NCBI GenBank assembly: GCA_023429545.1
Contig: JAEYUU010000134.1
Span: 1 to 6,452 of the forward strand
Direction: 5' to 3'
DNA length: 6,452 nucleotides
Source: Verrucomicrobiota bacterium
GTDB lineage: Bacteria > Verrucomicrobiota > Verrucomicrobiia > Verrucomicrobiales > Verrucomicrobiaceae
Under the pieces are notes generated by a model, which was given only the letters and a program-made list of their open reading frames with translations, was not told where the DNA came from and searched no databases. Every line of letters starts with the position of its first letter. The first letter of the stretch is position 1. This document shows, one piece after another, positions 1 to 6,452 of the stretch. The position numbers were made by a program, and so were the translations under genes.

Positions 1-981
1 ATCCAGCACATCCACGCAACTCACGGGGTACCTGCCCACGCTGGTCTCGCCGCTGAGCATCACGCAATCCACCTGCTCCGTGACGGCATTGAAGATGTCC
101 GTGACCTCCGCGCGCGTCGGCACGGGATTCTCGATCATGCTTTCCAGCATCTGCGTGGCCACGATGACCTTGCGCCCGTAATAAGAACAGCGCTCGATGA
201 TGTCGCGCTGGATGATGGGCAGGTCCTCCAGCGGGCACTCGCTGCCCAGGTCGCCTCGCGCCACCATGACACCCTTCGAGGCCTGCACGATGGCGTCGAG
301 ATTCTTCAGTGCCTGCTGGTTTTCAATCTTGGCAATGACACGCGCCGGGGAGTTTTTCTGCTCCAGCAGGAGTTCCAGATGCTGGATGTGCGCCGGCTCG
401 CGAGCGAAGCTCAGCGCGAAGTAGTCCACGCCCATCTCCACCCCCAGGTCAAGGTCCGCGTAGTCTTTGCGCGTGAGCGGCGGCAGATTCACATCCACGC
501 CGGGGAGATTGATGTGACGGCGTGACTTCATCTCCCCACCCGTAATCACCTCCGCCTGCACGCGGTGCGTGTTGGTTGAGATGGTGCGCAGCAGGATCAT
601 GCCGCCATCGATCGCGATGGGATCACCAGCCTTCAAGTCCTTGGTGATGCCCGGATAGTTCACCGTGGTGGAGAGCTCAGTGGAGGGCGCGAGTGATTCA
701 TCCGTGCGCAATTCCACCACATCTCCGATCTTGAGCATCCACGGAGCGGGCAGATCCCCGGTGCGGATGGACGGTCCAGTGAGATCCATCAGCACGGCCA
801 CATCCCTGTCCAGGGTGATGGCGGCCTCGCGGATGCGCTGGTACACCGTGCGGGTCCACTCATGGGACGCGTGGCTCATGTTGAGCCGGAAAATGTTCGC
901 GCCACGCCGCATCAGGGATTCGATTACGGACGCGGATTCCGTTGCTGGACCGAGGGTGACGAGGATCTTGGTTTTACGCAT
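1..981 (-). CDS. pyk: Pyruvate kinase, 3' end cut by window edge
   Basis: Pyruvate kinase transfers phosphate from phosphoenolpyruvate to ADP, giving pyruvate and ATP, the last step of glycolysis in the cytoplasm. I translated 327 codons; about 140 C-terminal residues (the end of the A domain and the C domain) lie beyond position 1. Visible motifs: N-terminal MRKTKILVTLGPAT; FRLNMSH at residues 31-37 with substrate-binding Arg32; B domain at about 75-165; AKIEN at 217-221 with catalytic Lys218 and metal ligand Glu220; ARGDLG at 241-246 with metal ligand Asp244; VATQMLESM at 274-282 with Thr276; PTRAEVTD and VMLSGET near 288-313. The spacings Lys218-Glu220-Asp244-Thr276 match rabbit muscle Lys270-Glu272-Asp296-Thr328, so the active site looks intact. 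Odd points are GPSIRTG (69-75), where most enzymes have Glu or Lys at the Ser position, and TEQVD in place of the usual LDG(T/A)D. The ATG at 979-981 was chosen because family members start MxKTKI; no Shine-Dalgarno sequence precedes it. It is the last of the three visible genes in transcription order. Confidence 0.95.
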   Translation of the reverse strand, partial: MRKTKILVTLGPATESASVIESLMRRGANIFRLNMSHASHEWTRTVYQRIREAAITLDRDVAVLMDLTGPSIRTGDLPAPWMLKIGDVVELRTDESLAPSTELSTTVNYPGITKDLKAGDPIAIDGGMILLRTISTNTHRVQAEVITGGEMKSRRHINLPGVDVNLPPLTRKDYADLDLGVEMGVDYFALSFAREPAHIQHLELLLEQKNSPARVIAKIENQQALKNLDAIVQASKGVMVARGDLGSECPLEDLPIIQRDIIERCSYYGRKVIVATQMLESMIENPVPTRAEVTDIFNAVTEQVDCVMLSGETSVGRYPVSCVDVLD

Positions 982-1035
982 GCGATGGGGAGGGATGGGA
1001 ATGCGACTGTGGCATCCACCACCGTGATAAATCAT
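982..1035 (-). other. glgX-pyk junction with possible alternative pyk start (ATGA)
   Basis: Only 50 nt separate the glgX stop (1032-1034) from the usual pyk start at 981. The pyk frame stays open through this gap to an ATG at 1033-1035 that overlaps the glgX TGA as ATGA. Use of it would add 18 residues (MIYHGGGCHSRIPIPPHR), which do not resemble the N terminus of known pyruvate kinases. Neither start has a purine-rich Shine-Dalgarno sequence; the bases before the 981 start are pyrimidine-rich (CCCATCCCTCCCCATCGC). The only inverted repeat is a four-base-pair GTGG/CCAC with a three-base loop and no T tract, too weak for a terminator. Read-through from glgX is therefore likely. The short-form start is favoured by family comparison. 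Confidence 0.45.
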
Positions 1036-3182
1036 TCAAGCAGCATGAGACATGCCACGGAGCGCATGGCGCTGGTCATCACTTTGGTCACGGGATCGAC
1101 CGGTTCAAAACTGTCTTCCCGCGACGTGTCAAACACCACCGACCACCGGCCCGCGGGCAGCGGGAAGGAGATGTCGGCGGATCCATTGTTCCACAGGACT
1201 AGGAGCGGGGCGCTTCCTTCACCTGGCTCTTCACGATGGGGCGCATCTGGCGCCTCCACCAGCATGCCAAAGAAGCGGATGCCCGGCGCGTGCCAACCAT
1301 CGTGATCCAGCGGCTGGCCGTCCCCGTCGAACCATGTGACGTCCGCACGTCCGGTGACGGGGTTGATGCGGCCGCTGTAGTGGAGTTGCCGCCGGAAATG
1401 CGGGCGGCTCATGCGGAGGCGAGTGAGCTTTTGCGTGAACTCAAGCATGCGACCTTCTTCACCAGCCGTGGTCCAGTTCATCCAGCTGATTTCATTGTCC
1501 TGGCAATAGGCATTGTTGTTGCCTTTTTGCGTGCGCCAGCGCTCGTCGCCCATGGTCAGAAACGGCACGCCCAGTGCGCAGAACGCGGACGCCAGACAGG
1601 AGCGGGCGATGCGGCGGCGCAGGCTGAGGATAATGGGATCCTTCGTGTCGCCCTCGGCGCCGCAGTTCCAGTTGTCGTTGTGATTGTCCCCGTCGCGATT
1701 GTCCTCGCCGTTGGCCTTGTTGTGCTTCTGGTTGTAGCTCCAGAGATCGCGCAGCGTGAAACCATCGTGCGAGGTGATGAAGTTCACGCTCACCAGAGGC
1801 GAGCGTCCCGCCGGGCCGAAGATGTCCTGGCTGCCGCTGACGCGCTTCGCAAAGGATGCCAGGGCTCCTTCATCCCCCTTCCAGAAGCGCCGCACCTTGT
1901 CGCGGAATCTTCCGTTCAGCTCATGCCATGGCTTGGGGAAGCCACCCACCTGGTAACCATTCGGACCAATGTCCCACGGTTCCGCGATCATCTTCACCCG
2001 GCTGAGCACGGGATCCTGGGAGACCGCCAGGAAGAACGGAGCGAGTGTATCAAACAACTCTCCACGCCGGCCCATGGTGGCCGCGAGGTCGAAGCGGAAA
2101 CCATCCACGTGCATCTCCTGCACCCAGTAGCGGAGGCTGTCCATAATCATGCGCAAGGCCCCCGGAGAGGCTGCGTTCACGGTGTTGCCCGTGCCGGTGT
2201 AGTTCACCACGCGGCAGTCGCCATTGAGAAGGTAGTAGGAATGATTGTCCAGCCCGCGCATGCAGAGCGCGGGGCCCTTCTCATCACCTTCGGCGGTGTG
2301 GTTGTACACCACATCGAGAATCACCTCGATGCCAGCCCGGTGCAGGTCGCGCACCATCGCCTTGAACTCATCCACCTGCTTCTGCGGCTCGCTCTCGGCA
2401 GCATACTCGTTATGCGGCGCGAAGAAGCCCACGGTATTGTAGCCCCAGAAGTTGGTCAGGTCCTTTGCCAGCAGGAAGCCGTCATCCACATGCTGGTGCA
2501 CCGGCAGCAACTGCACCGCCGAGATGCCGAGATTCTTGAGGTATTCGATCGAAGCCGGATGCGCCAGACCTGCGTAGGTGCCGCGAAGATGCTTCGGCAG
2601 CGCGGCATTCAGCATGGAGAAGCCGCGCACGTGCATCTCGTAGATGACCATGTTGCTCCATGGAGTTTGGAGTTGTGTGTCTCCCTGCCAGTCGAAGTCA
2701 TCGGAGATCACGACGGACTTCATCATCGTTGCGCCGTTGTCCCGGAAATCCATGGAGCCATCGGTGCGGGCGGGCTGCATATGAGCCTTCCACTTCGTGC
2801 TGCCGTGGATGGCCTTGGCATGCGGGTCGAGCAGCAGCTTGGCGGCATTGAACCACTGGCCCGTTGCCGGATCCCAGGGACCGTGCGCGCGGAATCCGTA
2901 GAGGATGCCGGCCTTCGCCTCCGGCACGAAGGCGTGCCACACGTCATTGTGATCGCGCTGCATGCGCACCCGGTGGCTTTCGCGAGCCGGGTCCACCGGA
3001 TGATACGCGCACACATCCACCGCGTGCGCCGTGCGGGAGTAGCACGAGAAGTACACTCCCTCCGGCGTGGGCGTGGCGCCCAGCGCCGAGGGTGCGCACT
3101 TGCTGAGTTGTGGGTTCCAGACGGCGGCCCCTGCCTCGTTGCCGAAGCAAAGCGTGGCCAGTTTGGAGATGAGACCTGTCAC
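1032..3182 (-). CDS. glgX: Glycogen debranching enzyme GlgX (GH13 isoamylase type)
   Basis: GlgX hydrolyses alpha-1,6 branch points in glycogen, typically the short limit-dextrin branches left by glycogen phosphorylase, in the cytoplasm. The 716-residue protein is somewhat longer than E. coli GlgX (about 660). An N-terminal CBM48-like domain covers about 30-130 (GVYFSCYSRTAHAVDVCAY; GPWDPATGQWFNAAKLLLDP). The GH13 barrel runs from about 175 to 570 with all four signature regions: DVVYNH (290-295), DGFRFDLA (360-367) with nucleophile Asp365, IAEPWD (399-404) with acid/base Glu401, and SHDG (471-474) with Asp473. The spacing of the three carboxylates (36 and 72) is almost that of E. coli GlgX (Asp336, Glu371, Asp443). 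GNNNAYCQDN (554-563) is also typical, and a C-terminal beta domain ends in MRSVACLMLLE. The start is GTG at 3180-3182, the first start codon after an in-frame stop at 3219-3221; it overlaps the gltB stop as GTGA. There is no Shine-Dalgarno sequence, so translation is probably coupled to gltB. TreX/isoamylase is the nearest alternative name. No other glg gene is in the window. Confidence 0.94.
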   Translation of the reverse strand: MTGLISKLATLCFGNEAGAAVWNPQLSKCAPSALGATPTPEGVYFSCYSRTAHAVDVCAYHPVDPARESHRVRMQRDHNDVWHAFVPEAKAGILYGFRAHGPWDPATGQWFNAAKLLLDPHAKAIHGSTKWKAHMQPARTDGSMDFRDNGATMMKSVVISDDFDWQGDTQLQTPWSNMVIYEMHVRGFSMLNAALPKHLRGTYAGLAHPASIEYLKNLGISAVQLLPVHQHVDDGFLLAKDLTNFWGYNTVGFFAPHNEYAAESEPQKQVDEFKAMVRDLHRAGIEVILDVVYNHTAEGDEKGPALCMRGLDNHSYYLLNGDCRVVNYTGTGNTVNAASPGALRMIMDSLRYWVQEMHVDGFRFDLAATMGRRGELFDTLAPFFLAVSQDPVLSRVKMIAEPWDIGPNGYQVGGFPKPWHELNGRFRDKVRRFWKGDEGALASFAKRVSGSQDIFGPAGRSPLVSVNFITSHDGFTLRDLWSYNQKHNKANGEDNRDGDNHNDNWNCGAEGDTKDPIILSLRRRIARSCLASAFCALGVPFLTMGDERWRTQKGNNNAYCQDNEISWMNWTTAGEEGRMLEFTQKLTRLRMSRPHFRRQLHYSGRINPVTGRADVTWFDGDGQPLDHDGWHAPGIRFFGMLVEAPDAPHREEPGEGSAPLLVLWNNGSADISFPLPAGRWSVVFDTSREDSFEPVDPVTKVMTSAMRSVACLMLLE
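3179..3182 (-). other. 4-nt GTGA overlap of gltB stop and glgX start
   Basis: The glgX GTG start (3180-3182) shares two bases with the gltB TGA stop (3179-3181). The upstream bases (GTAGCCAAAGCCGGTGTCGCCGC followed by the GTG) contain no GGAG-like element. The glgX frame cannot extend beyond an in-frame TGA at 3219-3221, and no later in-frame ATG precedes the conserved CBM48 domain. The arrangement is typical of termination-reinitiation coupling, in which ribosomes ending gltB restart on glgX. That the two proteins are co-expressed is an inference from this overlap. Confidence 0.8.
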
Positions 3183-6100
3183 GCGGCGACACCGGCTTTG
3201 GCTACGGCGCCAGGTGCGTCAGGCGGGGACTCATCCTCCGCAGGCACTGCCACCGGCTCCACTTTGGGCGATACCTTCACAAAGAGGGGGCCGAAGTGAC
3301 TCCAGCGATCCAGGATGTCCTTGGCGCGCGGGCTGTCCGTCTTCTCAAGGTGCTTGTAAATCAGCGCTTGAAGCACCTTCACATCATCCTCGCACGCGAG
3401 CGGACCGCCCTTGATCATCTCAGGGTTGTGCAGCTTGGGGAACATCCCTGCTTCATCCAGCAGGTAGGCCACGCCACCGCTCATGCCGGCGCCGAAGTTC
3501 TTGCCGAAGCTGCCGAGCACCACCACCACACCACCAGTCATGTACTCACAACCGTGGTCGCCGATGCCTTCGATGACGGCCGTGGCGCCCGAGTTGCGCA
3601 CGCAGAAGCGTTCACCCGCGCGGCCTGCCGCGAAGAGCGAGCCGCTCGTGGCGCCGTACAGCAGCGTGTTGCCCACGATGCTGTTTTCATGCGTCAGGAA
3701 GCTGGGGTGGGTTTTCAGCGGTGGGCGGATCATGATCTCGCCACCGCAGAGGCCCTTGCCCACGTAGTCATTCGCCTCACCGGTGAGGTTCAGCGAAACA
3801 CCGCCGCAGAGGAAGGTGCCAAAGCTCTGGCCCGCGCTGCCTTCGCAGTTCACTTCGACCGTGCCGGGAGGCAGGCCATGGTTGCCGTGGTGGAAGGCGA
3901 TCTCGCCCGCCAGCTTGGTGCCGATGTTGCGGTCCGTGTTCTTCACCTTGTAGCGCAGCGGGTTCACCTTGCGCTTGTCGCTGATGGCCACCTGCGCCGC
4001 CTGCATGATCTTGTCATCCAGAGGGTGATGGTTGATGCGCTCGTTGCTGTTCACACGGCAGATGCGCGGCGCGTCCTGGCCGAGTTCCTTACCCACGTCA
4101 CGGAGGATCCGGGACAGGTCGAGCAGGTTCGCCTTCTTGTGATCCGGCACCACGCGCTGCTTCAGGAACTCAGGGCGGCCGATGATATCATTCATCTTCG
4201 AAACTCCCAGCGAGGCCATGATGGCCCGTGTTTCTTCGGCCACGGCGTTGAAGAAATTCACCACGTACTCGGGCTTGCCCTTGAACTTCTGGCGGAACTT
4301 CGGATCCGTCGTGGCCACACCCACCGGGCAGTTGTTCAGGTGGCACTGGCGCACATAGACGCAGCCGAGTGCGATGAGGGCGATGGTGCCAAAGTTGAAC
4401 TCCTCCGCGCCGAGGATGGCCGCCATCATGATGTCGCGTCCGTTGCGCAGACCACCGTCCGTCCGGAGTGTCACACGATCACGAAGGCCGTTGAGCATGA
4501 GCACCTGCTGAGTCTCAGAGAGGCCAAGTTCCCACGGCAGACCCGCATGCTTGATGCTGGAAAGCGGGCTCGCCCCCGTGCCGCCTTCATGGCCGGACAC
4601 GAGAATGATGTCCGCGTTCGCCTTGGCCACGCCGGCAGCCACAGTGCCCACGCCTGATTCCGCGACGAGCTTCACGCACACGCGAGCGCGCGGATTTACC
4701 TCCTTCAAGTCATGGATGAGCTGGGCGAGGTCTTCAATGGAATAGATGTCGTGATGGGGCGGGGGACTGATGAGAGACACGCCAGGCTGCGTATGACGCA
4801 GACGGGCGATCAGGCCGCTCACCTTCATGGCGGGAAGCTGGCCGCCTTCACCAGGCTTGGCCCCTTGAGCCATCTTGATTTCCAGTTCCCAGGCATTCGC
4901 GAGGTACTCAGCAGTGACGCCGAATCGTCCGCTCGCCACTTGCTTGATCTTGCTCATCGCCCAGTCGTTATTTTCATAGGGCTTGAAACGGCGGGGATCC
5001 TCACCGCCCTCCCCGGAGTCCGACTTGCCGCCGATGCTGTTCATCGCAATCGCCAGGGCCTCATGCGCCTCGGGCGAGATTGCGCCGAGTGACATGGCCG
5101 CCGTGGTGAAACGCACGCGGATGTCCTCGATGGACTCCACCTCGTCGATGGGAATAGGACCACCACTGTCGGGAACGAACTCGAAAAGATCCTTGAGAGC
5201 CGCCGGACGGTTCTCCAGCTGCGAACTCACATACTTCTCGTAGTCCTCGGCTTTGCCGGACTTCACGAAGGTGTGGAAGTTCTTGATGACCGGGCCAGTC
5301 ACGCTGTGCAGTTCACCATCGCGACGCGGACGGTAGAAGCCCGGATCCGCCAACTCGACGGGGCCGGTCTCCGGCACCGGGGTGGTGTACGCCGCAGCGT
5401 GGCGCGCCAGGCTTTCTTCCGCGATTTCATCAAAGCTGATGCCTGCGATCTGCGACGGCGTGCCGGTGAAGCACTTGTCCATCACTTCCTTGCCGATTCC
5501 GAGGGCTTCAAAGATCTGCGCGCCCGTGTAGCTGCTCAGAACGCTGATGCCCATCTTGGACATGATCTTGAGCACACCCTTCTCGAGTGACTTGCGGTAA
5601 TTCGTGAGCAACTTGGCAAAGTCGAGATCCGTGTAGAGCGGCTTGCGAGCCGTCTTGTCTGCTTCGAGCACTTCCTGGACCACCTCGTAAGCGAGGTACG
5701 GGCACACCGCGCTCGCGCCAAAGCCGAAGAGGCAGGCCATATGGTGCGTGTCACGCGCTTCGCCCGTGTCCACCACGATGGAAAGGCGCATGCGCTTCTG
5801 CGTGCGGTTCAGGTGATGATGCACAGCACCGGTCGCAATGAGAGAAGGCACCGGCACACGGTTGTGGTCCGTGCTGCGGTCACTGAGGATCAGAATGCGG
5901 ACCTTGTCCTCCACGGCCTTCTCCGCTTCCGCGCACAGGCGATCCACTGCCTTGCGCAGGCCGATCGTGCCTTCGGAAAGCGCCCAGGTCGTGTCCAGAA
6001 CACGGCAGGGGAAGTCCTTGATTTGCTTGAGATTTTCCAGCTCGTTCTCGAAAAGGAACGGTGACTTCAGGTGCACCACGCTGGCGTGCTCCGGCGTTTC

Positions 6101-6452
6101 CGCAAGCCAGTTGCGCTGCCAGCCGAGCACCACGTCCAGCGACATCACCGCGCGCTCGCGAATGGGGTCGATGGGTGGGTTCGTGACCTGCGCGAAGAGC
6201 TGCTTGAAGTAGGTGAAGAGCACCTTCGGCTGCTTGGACAGCGCCGAGAGAGCCGCGTCGTCACCCATGGAATAGATGACCTCCTCGGCCCTTGCCAGCA
6301 TGGGAGCGAAGGCCATGTCGATCTCCTCCTTGTTCCAGCCAAAGGTCACCTGCTTCTGCGAGAGGCTCAGGATGTCCAGTTCCTCCTTGGGAGCGTGGGG
6401 GGCCAGGCTGGTGAGGTCGCGGCGATTCGCCTTGAGCCACTCACCATAGGGC
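3179..6452 (-). CDS. gltB: Glutamate synthase large subunit (GOGAT), 5' end cut by window edge
   Basis: Glutamate synthase makes two glutamates from glutamine and 2-oxoglutarate, the second half of the GS-GOGAT ammonium assimilation cycle. The window shows 1,090 codons to the TGA stop; the reading frame stays open to position 6452 (it begins PYGEWLKANR). The glutaminase domain with the N-terminal catalytic Cys lies outside. Fragment numbering: the central domain covers about 45-400 (AEEVIYSMGDDAALSALS; VVDTGEARDTHHMA). The FMN-binding synthase domain covers about 440-800, with SGEGGEDPRRF, loop 4 KPGEGGQLPAMKV (532-544) and SPPPHHDIYSIEDLAQ. The 3Fe-4S ligands Cys697, Cys703 and Cys708 are in the C-x5-C-x4-C pattern (bases 4328-4363). 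The C-terminal GXGXG beta helix covers about 845-1000 (NCEGSAGQSFGTFLCGG). A low-complexity Pro/Ala/Glu tail of about 28 residues ends the protein. The roughly 27-residue ferredoxin loop is absent, which suggests the NAD(P)H-dependent type that works with GltD. A Val-initiated frame at 6349 is internal and is not the true start. gltD does not follow; glgX does. Confidence 0.97.
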   Translation of the reverse strand, partial: PYGEWLKANRRDLTSLAPHAPKEELDILSLSQKQVTFGWNKEEIDMAFAPMLARAEEVIYSMGDDAALSALSKQPKVLFTYFKQLFAQVTNPPIDPIRERAVMSLDVVLGWQRNWLAETPEHASVVHLKSPFLFENELENLKQIKDFPCRVLDTTWALSEGTIGLRKAVDRLCAEAEKAVEDKVRILILSDRSTDHNRVPVPSLIATGAVHHHLNRTQKRMRLSIVVDTGEARDTHHMACLFGFGASAVCPYLAYEVVQEVLEADKTARKPLYTDLDFAKLLTNYRKSLEKGVLKIMSKMGISVLSSYTGAQIFEALGIGKEVMDKCFTGTPSQIAGISFDEIAEESLARHAAAYTTPVPETGPVELADPGFYRPRRDGELHSVTGPVIKNFHTFVKSGKAEDYEKYVSSQLENRPAALKDLFEFVPDSGGPIPIDEVESIEDIRVRFTTAAMSLGAISPEAHEALAIAMNSIGGKSDSGEGGEDPRRFKPYENNDWAMSKIKQVASGRFGVTAEYLANAWELEIKMAQGAKPGEGGQLPAMKVSGLIARLRHTQPGVSLISPPPHHDIYSIEDLAQLIHDLKEVNPRARVCVKLVAESGVGTVAAGVAKANADIILVSGHEGGTGASPLSSIKHAGLPWELGLSETQQVLMLNGLRDRVTLRTDGGLRNGRDIMMAAILGAEEFNFGTIALIALGCVYVRQCHLNNCPVGVATTDPKFRQKFKGKPEYVVNFFNAVAEETRAIMASLGVSKMNDIIGRPEFLKQRVVPDHKKANLLDLSRILRDVGKELGQDAPRICRVNSNERINHHPLDDKIMQAAQVAISDKRKVNPLRYKVKNTDRNIGTKLAGEIAFHHGNHGLPPGTVEVNCEGSAGQSFGTFLCGGVSLNLTGEANDYVGKGLCGGEIMIRPPLKTHPSFLTHENSIVGNTLLYGATSGSLFAAGRAGERFCVRNSGATAVIEGIGDHGCEYMTGGVVVVLGSFGKNFGAGMSGGVAYLLDEAGMFPKLHNPEMIKGGPLACEDDVKVLQALIYKHLEKTDSPRAKDILDRWSHFGPLFVKVSPKVEPVAVPAEDESPPDAPGAVAKAGVAA

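Noticed and set aside
1009..1019. Small hairpin (GTGG, three-base loop, CCAC on the minus strand) between glgX and pyk as a terminator
   Set aside because: The stem has only four base pairs and is not followed by a T run; it is too weak to count as a terminator or regulatory structure.
665..1305. Overlapping plus-strand frames at 665-1027 and 862-1305
   Set aside because: They lie opposite conserved pyruvate kinase and GlgX coding sequence and show no domain or start signal of their own.
1236..3299. 687-codon open frame on the plus strand opposite glgX
   Set aside because: It faces glgX codon on codon (its third base pairs with the glgX first base), so it is broken only where glgX uses TTA, CTA or TCA, which are rare in GC-rich genes. 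The His/Val/Ala/Arg-rich product has no recognisable domain, while the opposite strand encodes an intact GlgX.
3296..4657. 453-codon open frame on the plus strand opposite gltB, overlapping the previous one by 4 nt
   Set aside because: It is the same codon-facing antisense effect over the gltB FMN and GXGXG domains. The 4-nt overlap with the frame at 1236-3299 looks like an operon junction but is chance; neither product resembles a known protein.
3179..6349. gltB starting at the GTG at 6349
   Set aside because: The frame continues open to the window edge with conserved family sequence (PYGEWLK), and the protein would lack the glutaminase domain. The true start lies outside the window.

Overview
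The window holds three complete or partial protein-coding genes. All are on the minus strand, packed head to tail, with almost no non-coding DNA. In the direction of transcription (right to left) they are gltB (glutamate synthase large subunit, cut at its 5' end by the window edge), glgX (GlgX-type glycogen debranching enzyme, complete) and pyk (pyruvate kinase, cut at its 3' end by the window edge). gltB and glgX overlap by 4 nt (GTGA). glgX and pyk are 50 nt apart with the usual pyk start, or overlap by 4 nt (ATGA) if an upstream in-frame start is used. This layout points to one transcription unit.

The DNA is GC-rich, and no gene has a clear Shine-Dalgarno sequence in front of its start. 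The protein sequences look like those of a free-living bacterium outside the Proteobacteria. A member of the Planctomycetes-Verrucomicrobia group, perhaps a verrucomicrobium, is my best guess, but this is an impression from protein style and not a demonstrated placement.

Region by region: 1-981 is pyk (327 codons, N-terminal and catalytic part); 982-1031 is a short gap with no terminator; 1032-3182 is glgX with a GTG start; 3179-6452 is gltB from roughly residue 425 of a roughly 1,500-residue protein to its stop. No tRNA, rRNA, insertion sequence, CRISPR array, long repeat, riboswitch or convincing terminator was seen.

Together the genes link carbon and nitrogen metabolism. GlgX removes branches from glycogen limit dextrin, feeding glucose units to glycolysis. 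Pyruvate kinase is the last step of glycolysis. GltB makes glutamate from glutamine and 2-oxoglutarate, the main entry of assimilated ammonium. The unusual points are the grouping of these three genes without gltD or other glg genes, a non-standard residue at the potassium-dependence site of the pyruvate kinase, and a glutamate synthase that lacks the ferredoxin-type loop. I see core metabolism here and no undescribed defence, mobile or biosynthetic system.
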